From the NCBI RefSeq assembly GCF_017876405.1, contig NZ_JAGINW010000001.1:6027203-6091202 (forward strand): a DNA stretch of 64,000 nucleotides, written 5' to 3'. The stretch is from Kibdelosporangium banguiense. GTDB taxonomy: Bacteria; Actinomycetota; Actinomycetes; Mycobacteriales; Pseudonocardiaceae. This document shows, one piece after another, positions 46,763 to 57,862 of the stretch. How positions within the stretch are numbered: the first letter of the stretch is position 1; every line of letters begins with the position of its first letter. Position numbers and translations under genes: made by a program. Under the pieces are notes generated by a model. That model ran no database searches. It was given only the letters and a program-made list of their open reading frames with translations, and was not told the origin of the DNA.

Positions 46763-47671
46763 GTGCTGGAGCCGGAGAACCTGTACGAGGTCGATTCGGA
46801 TGTGCCGGACTTGACCGGCACGGTGCTGTTGCACCACTTCGACGGCTTCATGGACGCCGGGTCCGCAGGTGCAACGGTGGTGGAGCAGTTGCTGTCGGCC
46901 TACGAGAACCGTGTGATCGCCCGGTTCGACGTCGACAGCCTGCTCGACTACCGGTCGCGGCGCCCGACGATGACGTTCGTGACTGATCACTGGGAGGACT
47001 ACCAGGCGCCGGAACTGGTGGTGCGGCTGCTGCACGACAAGGTGGGAACACCGTTCCTGCTGCTGACCGGCCCCGAGCCGGACTTCCGCTGGGAGTCGTT
47101 CGTGGAGGCGGTCCGGCAGCTGGTGGACCGCTGGGGCGTGCGCCTGACCGTGGGCTTCCACGGCATCCCGATGGGCGTGCCGCACACCCGGCCGCTGGGC
47201 CTGACCGCGCACGGCAGCCGTCCCGACCTGATCGCGGGTTACCCGTCGTTGTTCAGCCAGGTGCAGGTGCCGGGCAACGTCTCCGGACTGCTCGAGTTCC
47301 GCCTGGGTGAGTCCCGCCACGACGCGATCGGCTTCGCCGCGCACGTTCCGCACTACCTGGTCCAGTCCACCTACCCGGCCTCGGCGCTGGTCCTGCTGGA
47401 CGCCATCGCCAAGGCCTGCGGCCTGGCCCTGCCGCCGGGCGCGCTCACCGAGACATCCCGGCGCGCCGACGAGGAGATCGAACGCCAGGTCGGCGAGTCC
47501 GACCAGGTCGCCGAGATCGTCGCGGCCCTCGAGCGGCAGTACGACACCTACACCAGCGCCAGCCAGCAGAACAACAACCTGCTGATCAACCCGGACGAAC
47601 TGCCCAGTGCCGAGGAACTCGGCGCCGAGCTGGAACGCTTCCTGGCCGAACAACAGGGCAAATCAGACTGA
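46763..47671 (+). CDS. PAC2-family protein
   Basis: A 302-residue PAC2 protein, the fold of proteasome assembly chaperone 2. Motifs are LLHHFDGFMDAGSAGATVVE (about 23-42), FDVDSLLDYRSRRPTMTF and LLTGPEPDFRWESFVEAV; the C-terminus is helical and acidic. GTG 46763 has GGGAGG five bases upstream; GTG 46760 is one codon earlier. Common in actinobacteria. Its role is not settled, and no proteasome gene is nearby. Confidence 0.88.
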   Translation: MLEPENLYEVDSDVPDLTGTVLLHHFDGFMDAGSAGATVVEQLLSAYENRVIARFDVDSLLDYRSRRPTMTFVTDHWEDYQAPELVVRLLHDKVGTPFLLLTGPEPDFRWESFVEAVRQLVDRWGVRLTVGFHGIPMGVPHTRPLGLTAHGSRPDLIAGYPSLFSQVQVPGNVSGLLEFRLGESRHDAIGFAAHVPHYLVQSTYPASALVLLDAIAKACGLALPPGALTETSRRADEEIERQVGESDQVAEIVAALERQYDTYTSASQQNNNLLINPDELPSAEELGAELERFLAEQQGKSD

Positions 47672-47791
47672 GCCACTTGGGGCCTGTCCTGTGGGGCCTG
47701 TATCGAGATCTGCCTGAGCCCCGGCCTCCCCGTGCACGACTTCGACTACGGAACGAACGCGGCCCCGGCAACAGTTCCGCTCAGGCACGGT

Positions 47792-47824
47792 GAACCCGTG
47801 CGAACGGCCCATTCGCACGGGTTC
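47792..47824. terminator. Two-way terminator
   Basis: Perfect 13-bp arms, 47792-47804 (GAACCCGTGCGAA) and 47812-47824, with a 7-base loop, between the converging PAC2 and ABC-permease genes. Confidence 0.75.
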
Positions 47825-47846
47825 ATCCTGTCGGCGTCGACACAGC

Positions 47847-49148
47847 CTAGGCCCGCATCACTGTCGCGATGGGGATGCGGGCTGCCCGGATGGCGGGGAT
47901 GAGGCCGCCGAGCAGGCCGGCCACCAGGCCCGCGATCACTCCGGCGACGCCTGCCTGCCAGGGGAAGTCGATCGCGCGCAGGGACGGGAAGCGTGAGCCG
48001 AACATCGACGCGCCGAATCTGATGCCGACCGCGCCGGCGCCGATCGCTGCCGCCGCGGTCATCAATCCCGTCAGCAATGTCTCGGCGAGCACGATTCCGG
48101 CCAGCAGCATTCTGGGGGTGCCGACTGCTCGCCGCAGGGCGAACTCCTCGACTCGCTCACCGACGGTCGCCAGGCCGACGTTCAGGATTCCCGCCGTGCC
48201 GATCAGCAGGACCAGTGCCGCCATGCCCAGGAAGATCAGCCGCATCAGCGACAGCTGCGACTCCACGCGTTGGCGGGAGTTGACCCGGTCGGTGTAGATC
48301 TGCTGCGGGTCGATGCCCAGAGCGACCAGTCTGGCCTTCAGGGTCTGTTCGACGTCCGGCGCGGCCGGGGAGATCAGCACCTGCAGCCGGCCGCCGTTCT
48401 CGGGCTTGCTCAAGGCATCCGCGGGCAGCCAGTTCAGCAGCTCGTCGACGCGGATGTAGGCCGCCGGACCGTAACCGCCGTCGTCGACCACGCCGACGAT
48501 CTGCGGTGTGGAGTCCGCGGTGTTGCCCGGTATCCGCATCTGCGCCGGTACCTGGTAGCGGTTGAAGCCCTTGGCGGCCTCTTTGTTGAGCACGATCCTG
48601 GGCGCCAGCGCGGGTGCGCTGCCGAAGTCCAGCCACTGGCCGGATTCCGGCCGGAAAGGCCGGAAAACCCGGATGTCGCCGGTCAACGCGGTCAGGTTCA
48701 GTTCGATCGCCTTGCCCGGTGGCGCGTCAGCCAGGTGCTCCTTGCAGTTGCCCTGGGAATCACACCGGTAGGACCGCCCGCGGCCGCCCGGCTGATCGAT
48801 CGGTGAACCGCCCGGGTTCACCGGCGAGACGCCGGGTTCACCGATGGTCGCCTGCGTGCTCAACGCGGCGACAGCGTCCCCTCTGCCCTGCAACGTATCC
48901 AGTGCCACCTGGCCTGAGCCCGCGTGCGGCGGTACCCACATCTGCAGGGTGCCGTCCTTGGCCATGCTCAGCTCGGAGTCGGCCAGCAACTCCTTCTGCG
49001 CGAACTCCGAACCGGCCTGCACCACGACAACCGCGAGCACACCGAGGAACAAGCTCAGCATGGACAGCAAAGTGCGCAGCTTGCGGGCCCGGATGCCCTG
49101 CCCGCCAATGATCAGCGCGGACCGCAGCCGGCCGGACAGCCTGATCAC
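47847..49148 (-). CDS. ABC transporter permease (MacB/FtsX type)
   Basis: A 433-residue permease. One membrane helix near the start (LLSMLSLFLGVLAVVVVQAG) is followed by a large extracytoplasmic domain (about 50-280), then three helices (RLIFLGMAALVLLIGTAGIL, TLLTGLMTAAAAIGAGAVGI, AGVAGVIAGLVAGLLGGLIP). This is the MacB fold, which works by mechanotransmission rather than as a channel. It starts on the end of the ATPase gene (4-bp overlap). Part of a three-gene export system. Confidence 0.88.
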   Translation of the reverse strand: MIRLSGRLRSALIIGGQGIRARKLRTLLSMLSLFLGVLAVVVVQAGSEFAQKELLADSELSMAKDGTLQMWVPPHAGSGQVALDTLQGRGDAVAALSTQATIGEPGVSPVNPGGSPIDQPGGRGRSYRCDSQGNCKEHLADAPPGKAIELNLTALTGDIRVFRPFRPESGQWLDFGSAPALAPRIVLNKEAAKGFNRYQVPAQMRIPGNTADSTPQIVGVVDDGGYGPAAYIRVDELLNWLPADALSKPENGGRLQVLISPAAPDVEQTLKARLVALGIDPQQIYTDRVNSRQRVESQLSLMRLIFLGMAALVLLIGTAGILNVGLATVGERVEEFALRRAVGTPRMLLAGIVLAETLLTGLMTAAAAIGAGAVGIRFGASMFGSRFPSLRAIDFPWQAGVAGVIAGLVAGLLGGLIPAIRAARIPIATVMRA

Positions 49149-49843
49149 GCGACCACCCGCTCGTGGGCGGGGGAGAGCCGTCCGTCGGTCAGGCGCAGGA
49201 CCCGGCCCATCCGGTTGGCGTGGTCATGGTCGTGGGTCACCAGAATCAGTCCGCAGCCGCGCTGGGTGGCCGAGTGCAGCGCGTCGATGACGAGGTTGCC
49301 CGTCTCGGTGTCCAGCGCTCCGGTGGGCTCGTCGGCCAGCAGGATCTTCGGTTCACGGACCAGCGCACGCGCGATGGCCACACGCTGCTGCTCACCACCG
49401 GACAGCCGGGGCGGCTTGTTGCGGGCCAGATGGGCGATGCCGACCTGCTCCAGCGCGGCCATCACGCGGGCCTTGCGCATCCGGCGTGGCTGCCAGCCCT
49501 GGCCGTTGACCAGGGCCATCGCCACGTTCTGGGCCGCGGTCAGGTTCTTGAGCAGGAAGAACCGCTGGAAGACGAATCCGAACTGGGCGCTGCGCAACGC
49601 GGCGGCCTTGCGTTCGGCGATCCGGGAGATGTCGTCGGCACCCAGCAGGTACTGGCCGCTGTCGGGCCGGTCGAACAGGCCGATCAGGCTCAGCAGGGTG
49701 GACTTGCCCGAGCCGGACCGGCCGAGGATGGCCACGCTCTCACCACTGTGGACGGTCAGGTCCACGCCGGCCAGGATGGTCCGGGGCTGCTGCTGGCCCT
49801 TGAGGGTCTTGGTGATCGCGGAAAGCTGGATCAGCCGCGTCAT
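49145..49843 (-). CDS. ABC transporter ATP-binding protein (MacB/LolD type)
   Basis: A 232-residue ATPase. Walker A is GRSGSGKST (about 42-50), the signature LSGGEQQRVAIARAL and Walker B ILLADEPTGALD. The length and motifs are of the LolD/MacB group. Coupled by 4-bp overlaps to both neighbours. Confidence 0.93.
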   Translation of the reverse strand: MTRLIQLSAITKTLKGQQQPRTILAGVDLTVHSGESVAILGRSGSGKSTLLSLIGLFDRPDSGQYLLGADDISRIAERKAAALRSAQFGFVFQRFFLLKNLTAAQNVAMALVNGQGWQPRRMRKARVMAALEQVGIAHLARNKPPRLSGGEQQRVAIARALVREPKILLADEPTGALDTETGNLVIDALHSATQRGCGLILVTHDHDHANRMGRVLRLTDGRLSPAHERVVA

Positions 49844-50820
49844 TTCCCCGGACCTCCGTTGGGGTTGTCCGGTGCGGCGGGGATGTTGGGGCCGGGCACG
49901 GCGACCGTCTCGTCACCGGTGAGACCCGACTTGATCTGCACGACCTTGCCGTCGGTCAGGCCGAGCACCACGTCAGTGGTCTTCCTGGTGCCGTCCGGCG
50001 ACATCACGTCGACCTTGCCTTTGCCCTGACCACCGGCGACCGCCTCGACCGGCAGCACGAGCACGTTCGCGACCTTCTCGGTGATCACCTCGACGGTGGC
50101 CTCCGCGCCGTTGATCAGTTTGACGTCGGACGGCGCGGTGCACACCAGTCGCATTCCGGTCGCCTCGGACGGCTGCTGTTTCTGTTCATCCTTTTTGGGC
50201 GTTTCCGCAGCGGGCGGCGGCGTCGGCTGGCCGGACGCCGGGGGCTGCGGCGTCTCGGGAGGCGGCTCGGGAATGGTGCCCGCGGGCAGTGCCGCGATCG
50301 TGCCGAGCACCGCGCACGGGAACGGGCCAGGGCCGTTCTTGATCTGTGCCATGATCGAACTGAGCGTCTCCGACATCTTGTACGCCTGTTCGCCCTTGAT
50401 GTCCGCGGTGATCCCGTAGCCGACGTACTTCGCGGAGACGACCGGCATTCCGGCGGTCACGGTCGCCTTGTCGTCGACCAGCCGCCCGGCGAACGTGGCC
50501 CCGGCCGGGACCTCGATCGGGGTGGCTTTGCCGGAAACGACCACAGTGGCCACTTTGGTCGGTTTTGCCGGGGTCTTCTCGGGCGGTTTCACGTCCAAGT
50601 AGCGAATCTGCCCGCCAACTGGGGACACCAGTCCGAAAACGGGGTTGATGACGACTTTGCCGGCCAGGCTGACCTTGTTGGTGAGGTCCTGACGTGACGG
50701 CTTGGCTGTGGTCATCTGTGTGCCGCGGGGCGCCATCCCCGGCGGCTCTTTGGCTGGTGCGGACGTACTGCACCCGGTCACCACGACAAGCGTCAAGCCG
50801 AGCAGAAACGGTTTGCGCAC
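49840..50820 (-). CDS. Adaptor-like lipoprotein of the ABC system
   Basis: A 326-residue lipoprotein from GTG 50820. The signal ends in VVVTGC (lipobox, Cys near 17). The mature part resembles the membrane-fusion proteins of MacAB-type systems in Gram-positives: a lipoyl-like strand region (LTNKVSLAGKVVINPVFGLV), a Pro-rich insert (about 195-230), and the beta-barrel end (VEVITEKVANVLVLPVEAVA, KVVQIKSGLTGDETVAVPGP). Substrate unknown (peptide, lipid or drug). Confidence 0.8.
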   Translation of the reverse strand: MRKPFLLGLTLVVVTGCSTSAPAKEPPGMAPRGTQMTTAKPSRQDLTNKVSLAGKVVINPVFGLVSPVGGQIRYLDVKPPEKTPAKPTKVATVVVSGKATPIEVPAGATFAGRLVDDKATVTAGMPVVSAKYVGYGITADIKGEQAYKMSETLSSIMAQIKNGPGPFPCAVLGTIAALPAGTIPEPPPETPQPPASGQPTPPPAAETPKKDEQKQQPSEATGMRLVCTAPSDVKLINGAEATVEVITEKVANVLVLPVEAVAGGQGKGKVDVMSPDGTRKTTDVVLGLTDGKVVQIKSGLTGDETVAVPGPNIPAAPDNPNGGPGK

Positions 50821-50987
50821 CAAGGTGCCCCCAATGTCCCAGTCTGTGGTGATTCATTCACAATGACGCCAGGCGCCCGCGTCAGGTTGCGTCGAGAGTC
50901 ACCGAACCCGCAGTTAATTGATCTTGCACTAGCCCCCAAGCTGGGTCAGGCTAGTGCGCAGGACTCGCGCGTGAAGGAGGGGGACCC

Positions 50988-51932
50988 CTGAGCGACCAGG
51001 CTGTCACCGAAGGTAATGACATCGAGTCCCAGGTAAACCGGCTACCCGAGAGCATTCCGCAGGCCGAGCATGCCGAGCACCGGACGATGGCGCGCAGATG
51101 GCTCGCCGCGGCCGGCCCGGATTCGCCCGTGGCACAGCGGATCACGGTGACCCGTGGATATCTGCGACTGCTCGCCGCCGGCGTGTGGGGCGTCGACGAG
51201 AGCTGGCGGGCCGACGTGCGCGATCTCGTGCACGCGTTGCGGCCCAGTGAGACCGACCAGGCGAACGCGACCGGCGAGCAGCTCGAGGAGCTCAACGCGC
51301 TGATCGCGATCGGGCTGGCATTGCTGTTGCAGGAGGCCAATCTGCACGGCGGCGCGGGCGCGGACCTGATCGCCAAGTCGGCGTGGGACGAAAGCCAGGA
51401 ATGGGTGGCCTACGCCGACGAGTCGGTGGTCGGCAAGTTCCTGGTGCCGTCCACGCAGCTGCACGCCCGCGTGGCGACCGAGTCCGAAGTCCAGGACGTG
51501 GTCGAACTGGCGATGGCCGCCGCGGACGACCCGAACGCCGAACTCGTGGCCGCGCTGGACGCCGAAGGGTTCCGCGCGGAGCTGATGAACGGCGTGTGGG
51601 TGATCGACGGCGATTTCCGGACGCCACTGCGTGCGGCCGCGCGTGCGGCGACGTTGATCGGCAGTGCTTGCGTCGTGCTTGCTCGTAACAGCAAGAAATC
51701 GACTGTGCTGTTGTGGCGGGACTCGACGCTGGCGATGGCCGACTCGACCGTGCCGCGCTGGCGGATCTACAGGATCGTGCCGCCGACCACGCCGCAGTCG
51801 AAGTTCGGCGGTGGCGAGGGCCTGCCGTCCACCCGCGACATTCACCCGCTGGTGCCGGCCCCGGAACAGGTCCGCACGCTCGCCGAGCAAGCAGGCGTGC
51901 AACTGCCCATGTTGCTGGCCGCCCTGCGATAG
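50988..51932 (+). CDS. Unknown protein with possible CTG start
   Basis: The open frame extends upstream of ATG 51087 to CTG 50988, which is preceded by AAGGAGG at ideal spacing and would give 314 residues starting LSDQAVTEGNDIESQVN. ATG 51087 (281 residues) has no ribosome site. The protein is helical in the middle (QLEELNALIAIGLALLLQEA) with later strands (LVAALDAEGFRAELMNGVWV, STVLLWRDSTLAMADSTVPR). No family recognised. It is followed by a Ser/Thr kinase 58 bp later on the same strand and may be functionally linked. Confidence 0.72.
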   Translation: MSDQAVTEGNDIESQVNRLPESIPQAEHAEHRTMARRWLAAAGPDSPVAQRITVTRGYLRLLAAGVWGVDESWRADVRDLVHALRPSETDQANATGEQLEELNALIAIGLALLLQEANLHGGAGADLIAKSAWDESQEWVAYADESVVGKFLVPSTQLHARVATESEVQDVVELAMAAADDPNAELVAALDAEGFRAELMNGVWVIDGDFRTPLRAAARAATLIGSACVVLARNSKKSTVLLWRDSTLAMADSTVPRWRIYRIVPPTTPQSKFGGGEGLPSTRDIHPLVPAPEQVRTLAEQAGVQLPMLLAALR

Positions 51933-51990
51933 ACCCGCTGATCAGCCCGGCTACTATGCGTGGCCTGGGCTGATCAAATGGGGGGAAGCC

Positions 51991-53670
51991 GTGAGGGTGG
52001 TGGCTGGCAGATACGCCATTCGCGACGAACTCGGCCGCGGTGCCATGGGGATCGTCTGGCGTGCTGACGACCAGGTGATCGGCCGCCAGGTGGCGCTCAA
52101 GGAACTGCCCTCACCCCGGGGAGTCACCGGCCAGGAACGGGCCACGTACCTCGAACGGGTGCTGCGTGAGGCCCGGACCGCAGGGCGGCTCAACGACCCG
52201 GCAGTGGTCACGGTGTTCGACGTGGTCTCCGAGGACGGCATCACCTACATCGTGATGGAGCTCGTCGAAGCCCCGACCCTCGCTGACGTGATCGCCCGTG
52301 AGGGCCCGCTGCCTGCCGACCGGGTCATGGCGCTGGGCCTGCAGGTGCTGGGCGCGCTGGAGACCGCGCACGCGGCGGGGATCGTGCACCGGGATGTCAA
52401 ACCCAGCAACATCATGGTGACGTCGGGCGATCGCGTGAAACTGGCCGACTTCGGCATCGCGCGGGCGATGGACGACCCGAACCTGACGATGACCGGCGCG
52501 ATCATGGGCTCGCCGGGCTACATGGCGCCCGAGCTGTTCACCGGATCGCAGCCCGGCCCGGAATCCGACCTGTGGGCGTTCGGCGCGACCCTGTTCCACG
52601 CGGTCGAAGGGCATTCGCCGTTCAACCGCGAGACGACCGCGGCCACCATGCACGCGATCATGTACGACGACCCCCAGCTGGTCCGGTGCCAGGGCCCGTT
52701 GACCCAGATCATCCTGGGACTGCTGGCACAGCCCGCGGAGCAGCGGCTGACACTGGCCCAGACCCGGCAAATGCTGACCGGTACTCAGGTCATGGCCGAC
52801 ACAACGCAGGTCGTGGACGCCCCGACCGTGCAGGTCCACGCCGTCCGGCGGGACACATTGCCGCGCGAACCATGGCAGGAGTCGTACCCGGCGGAGATGC
52901 CGCTGGCCGCGCCCGTGCCGGTGAACTGGGCCGAGGACGACTGGGCCCCGAAGAAGAAATCCGGCCGTGGCAGGGTGTTGTTGTTTGGCGGGGCAGGAGT
53001 GGTGGTGGTCGCCGCGCTGGTCGCGGTCTTCCTGATCTCACCGGGCTACCAGCGCAGCGAAGCCTCCCCGCCGGCCGGGACCTCCACAGTGGCCCCGACC
53101 GGAACGCCAAGCGAGACACCGAGTTCCGTCCCGCCGACGACAGTCTCGGTACCGTCCACAGTGTCCTCAGCCCCAGCACCGGGAACCGTGACGGTCACCA
53201 AACCGGCCCCAGGCGGCAGCCCCGCCCCAGGACAGCCGACCGGTGGCCCGCCACCCGGCGGACCACCTCCACCGCAGGAACCCGAGAAGCCCCAACGGGT
53301 CCTGATCCCGTTGACCCGCTACAACAATCCCAAGGGCCCGCACTTCAGCGCGACCCCGAACGTCCCGCCTCCGGCCGGGTTCAACAGGGAGAACCTGATG
53401 GGCAACCTCGTGGAAGCCCAGGAGTCAGGCACCCGCCGCATCTACGCCTGCCAGTTGGTCGCCTCCGAGGACCGGATGACCTCATTCGACCCAGGCTGCG
53501 AAGGAAACCGCCAGGTCGGCATCCTCGGCTACATCTTCACCACCAAACCCACCGGCGTACAGACAGTCCCCCTGCACCGCTGCACCTACAGCGGCGGCCA
53601 CTTCGACTCGGTCAGCGCGAAATGCGAAGGCGAGAAGTTCGAATTCCTCTTCGGCTACCTGATCGTCTGA
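51991..53670 (+). CDS. Transmembrane Ser/Thr protein kinase with Cys-containing ectodomain
   Basis: A 559-residue receptor kinase. Kinase domain (6-265): GRGAMGIVW loop, VALKELP with Lys37, HRDVKPSN (about 132-139), DFGIA and GSPGYMAPELF. A juxtamembrane linker leads to one helix (LLFGGAGVVVVAALVAVFLI, about 330-350), then a Ser/Thr/Pro stalk. The ectodomain (about 430-559) has RYNNPKGPHFSATPNVPPPA, DPGCEGNRQVGILGYIF and PLHRCTYSGGHFDSVSAKCE, similar to repeats of the DUF5648 kind found in secreted proteins. GTG 51991 follows GGGGGAA. Likely a surface sensor. Confidence 0.88.
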   Translation: MRVVAGRYAIRDELGRGAMGIVWRADDQVIGRQVALKELPSPRGVTGQERATYLERVLREARTAGRLNDPAVVTVFDVVSEDGITYIVMELVEAPTLADVIAREGPLPADRVMALGLQVLGALETAHAAGIVHRDVKPSNIMVTSGDRVKLADFGIARAMDDPNLTMTGAIMGSPGYMAPELFTGSQPGPESDLWAFGATLFHAVEGHSPFNRETTAATMHAIMYDDPQLVRCQGPLTQIILGLLAQPAEQRLTLAQTRQMLTGTQVMADTTQVVDAPTVQVHAVRRDTLPREPWQESYPAEMPLAAPVPVNWAEDDWAPKKKSGRGRVLLFGGAGVVVVAALVAVFLISPGYQRSEASPPAGTSTVAPTGTPSETPSSVPPTTVSVPSTVSSAPAPGTVTVTKPAPGGSPAPGQPTGGPPPGGPPPPQEPEKPQRVLIPLTRYNNPKGPHFSATPNVPPPAGFNRENLMGNLVEAQESGTRRIYACQLVASEDRMTSFDPGCEGNRQVGILGYIFTTKPTGVQTVPLHRCTYSGGHFDSVSAKCEGEKFEFLFGYLIV

Positions 53671-53671
53671 G

Positions 53672-54418
53672 TCACTTCCGCACGAGGGCCTCGACATGCG
53701 GGACGATCCGGTAAGGCCCCAATGCGGACTCCCGCGGCTCACCGTTGGAGACCCAGTCCACAGCCAGGTCGAACACACAGTCGCAGCGCGCTGACTCGAA
53801 GTTGAACCGGAACGCCTCGGGATCCCCGCGGCTGACCTTGAACGGGAACACGGCGGACGGCTGTGCGGGGGTCGGCGTGGTGCCCACCAGCGCCGGCCCC
53901 GGGTCCTCCGGGACCATCCGGACTTGCAGCGGTTCGGTGTCGAAATCCACGATCATGCCGTGCAAGGGCTGCCGCGAGGCGGGGCACGGCTCCACCAGCG
54001 TCAGCTCGCCGGTGGTGGGAGGCCCGGCACGGTGGCGAAGGACCACTCTGATCCCCAGAATGATCACTTCCTCCTCGCTGCGGTTCTGCGCGCCGACGAA
54101 CAGGTCGGCCGAGGCCGTGAGGGCGTCCGGCATGCCAGGCGGGCGGTCGTCGCCGGCCAGCCGGTACACGCATCGGGTGTCCCACACGGCGGTCAGGGTG
54201 AGCGCCGCCGGTGGAGGCTGATCGGCGGGTGGGGTTGGTTTCGGCCACAGCGTTATCGCGGCGACCACCACGGCTGTGGTCGCGACCGAGGCCATGACCA
54301 GCAGCGGTCTTCGCCGCGCTCCGATATGGACATCGCCGTGGATCTCACCGGCCTGAACGACACCGTCTGCCTGGACCGAGCCGCTGATCTCATTGCGGTT
54401 ATCGCCAGGCTCGGCCAT
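53672..54418 (-). CDS. Unknown single-pass membrane protein
   Basis: A 248-residue protein. A short cytoplasmic part with repeated Gly-Val turns (GSVQADGVVQAGEIHGDVHI) precedes one helix (LLVMASVATTAVVVAAITLW, about 39-58) and an extracytoplasmic domain with four cysteines (DTRCVYRL, EPCPASR, SARCDCVFDL). It converges with the kinase gene, stops 1 bp apart. Function unknown. Confidence 0.72.
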   Translation of the reverse strand: MAEPGDNRNEISGSVQADGVVQAGEIHGDVHIGARRRPLLVMASVATTAVVVAAITLWPKPTPPADQPPPAALTLTAVWDTRCVYRLAGDDRPPGMPDALTASADLFVGAQNRSEEEVIILGIRVVLRHRAGPPTTGELTLVEPCPASRQPLHGMIVDFDTEPLQVRMVPEDPGPALVGTTPTPAQPSAVFPFKVSRGDPEAFRFNFESARCDCVFDLAVDWVSNGEPRESALGPYRIVPHVEALVRK

Positions 54419-54450
54419 GTGCCCAGTCTACTGAGCAGATGGCCGCTTTC

Positions 54451-56193
<1,743 letters not shown>

Positions 56194-56217
56194 TATTCCA
56201 GGCAGGGCAAAATCGGT

Positions 56218-57054
56218 TCAATCGAGCTCGTCCCAGTGCTGCTGGGCGGCCGGGCGCCAGCCGAGATGCCTGCGGTGGAACAGTTCCGCGGCCTGCTTGC
56301 CACGCCAGTTGGCCGGCAGCAGGTCGGCGGGAAGCCGCGGGTCGAGGAACGGGAACCGGCGCCACTCGTGCACCATCATCGTCTGTGCGTGCAGCACGGC
56401 CGGCCCGTCCTGCGGGGTGAGCGTGCCGAACTCGTCGATGAACTCCTCGTACCGTGTCTCCACTTCGGACAGATCCCAGGCGCGGGCGACCATCGAGCCG
56501 ACCTGGCCGATCGAGCCGTACTCGGCCACGAACGACATCGCGCCGCGGGAAAGCTCCAGGCCACTGAGGATCTCGGCGGCCTCCTGCTGGCGCCCGGCGT
56601 CCGGGCAGATCCACACCCCGGCCTCGGGGGAGCCGAAACCGGCCCACGTCAGCCGGGTCCGCAACCGGTGCCGCAGGTCGCGTTTGGACTCCGGCACCGA
56701 CACCAGCAGTACCAGCCAGCGCCCGTCCCACGGCTCTTCCACGCTGCCGAACTCGTAGATCCGGCGGGCACCCTCGGTGAGCAGCTTGCGGCCGGGCGGC
56801 GTGAGCGACCAGCGGACCCGGCGGCCCACACGGTCGGAGACCAGCCAGCCCTCGGCCGCGGTGCGGGCCAGCGCCTGGCGCGCGGACTTCTCCTCGACGT
56901 CGAACCTGGCGAGCGTGTTCACCAGGACCGAAGTCCATACGGGTCGCTCGCGGGGCAGGACGTACTCACCTAGTAAAGTCATCAGCAGCGAGCGTGCGCT
57001 GGTGTGACTGACCTCCCGGCGCCGGGTGACCATCGGTCTGCTCATCCCGAGCAT
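56218..57054 (-). CDS. PaaX-family transcriptional regulator
   Basis: A 278-residue PaaX-type repressor. A winged helix covers about 15-90 (SARSLLMTLLGEYVLPRERP, KSARQALARTAAEGWLVSDR, RRVRWSLTPPGRKLL). The central PaaX domain has EPWDGRWLVLLVSVPESKRD and the C-terminal domain LPADLLPANWRGKQAAELF. ATG 57054 is next to a TACATGTA palindrome; later starts at 57045 and 57033 are possible. No phenylacetate genes lie beside it, so the regulon is unclear. Confidence 0.85.
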   Translation of the reverse strand: MLGMSRPMVTRRREVSHTSARSLLMTLLGEYVLPRERPVWTSVLVNTLARFDVEEKSARQALARTAAEGWLVSDRVGRRVRWSLTPPGRKLLTEGARRIYEFGSVEEPWDGRWLVLLVSVPESKRDLRHRLRTRLTWAGFGSPEAGVWICPDAGRQQEAAEILSGLELSRGAMSFVAEYGSIGQVGSMVARAWDLSEVETRYEEFIDEFGTLTPQDGPAVLHAQTMMVHEWRRFPFLDPRLPADLLPANWRGKQAAELFHRRHLGWRPAAQQHWDELD

Positions 57055-57055
57055 G

Positions 57056-57065
57056 ATACATGTAT
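57056..57065. promoter_or_regulatory. Palindrome at the PaaX-type gene start
   Basis: ATACATGTAT is a perfect 10-bp palindrome 1 base before the ATG. TAAAAT just upstream (minus strand) could be a -10 box with transcription starting at the ATG, giving a leaderless mRNA. Autoregulation would fit, but the evidence is thin. Confidence 0.35.
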
Positions 57066-57100
57066 TTTACGTCACGTCAGCCTTTTGTAGAACTTCGGTT

Positions 57101-57748
57101 TCAGGCCCGGGCGAGTACCGAGGGTGACGGCACTGCTTTGCGGGCCAGGCCCAGCACGGCCAGCGAGGCCACCGCGGCGACCTCGGTGATCAGCAGCCCG
57201 CGTTCCACGGCGCCGAGCGGGATCGCGACCCACCACCGGGTTCCGGTGAACGGCTGCAGGACCACCGCGCCGAGGATGAAGCCGAACCAGCCCAACGAGA
57301 TCACACCGAGCCACACGGGCAGCGAAGACCGGGTGGCCCGGCCGATCAGGATCGCGGCGAGCGGCAGGCTGACGAACGCGACCACGCTGGCATAGCGGTG
57401 GATCATGCCGCCGAAGCTCGGGCCGATGGCCCAGTTGTTCTTCGGGAACGCCACGATCGCCAGCAGGCACAGACTCCAGATCACCAGCAGGATGGCCGCC
57501 GGCGAGTAGGCCTTGATCAGCTTATGGCCGGCCAGTGAGGCGATCACCGCCAGCGAGCCGAACGCCAGCGCGAGCACCCCGAGGTTGAACACCCAGGCGT
57601 CCTCCAGCAACGCGTACTCGCTGATGGTCCGCCGGACCACGCTCACCTGCGATGACGGCGGGATCACGTGCAGTAACCCGATGAGCAGGACCGCTGCCGC
57701 GGCTCCAGACAACCCTAGATATGCGGTCGCACGGGGCCACCGGGCCAT
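57101..57748 (-). CDS. DUF998 membrane protein
   Basis: A 215-residue protein with six predicted helices, for example YLGLSGAAAAVLLIGLLHVI, WVFNLGVLALAFGSLAVIAS and AAILLVIWSLCLLAIVAFP. The IGPSFGGMIHRYASVVAFVS segment with its His is typical of the DUF998 family. ATG 57748 follows AGGAGGT at good spacing. Function unknown. Confidence 0.85.
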   Translation of the reverse strand: MARWPRATAYLGLSGAAAAVLLIGLLHVIPPSSQVSVVRRTISEYALLEDAWVFNLGVLALAFGSLAVIASLAGHKLIKAYSPAAILLVIWSLCLLAIVAFPKNNWAIGPSFGGMIHRYASVVAFVSLPLAAILIGRATRSSLPVWLGVISLGWFGFILGAVVLQPFTGTRWWVAIPLGAVERGLLITEVAAVASLAVLGLARKAVPSPSVLARA

Positions 57749-57788
57749 TGGGAGTACCTCCTGTGAGGGGCAGGTTCGGACAAATGGA

Positions 57789-57807
57789 CCAACTTGAGAA
57801 AAGTTGG
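57789..57807. promoter_or_regulatory. Inverted repeat between divergent genes
   Basis: CCAACTT (57789-57795) and AAGTTGG (57801-57807) with a 5-base spacer lie in the 114-bp gap between the DUF998 gene and 57863-58219. A possible operator; no regulator is assigned. Confidence 0.4.
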
Positions 57808-57862
57808 TGTGGTTCCCGTCGACAGTGGTTTGACAGCTGGACGGACTGGGTAACCGCGCCGC

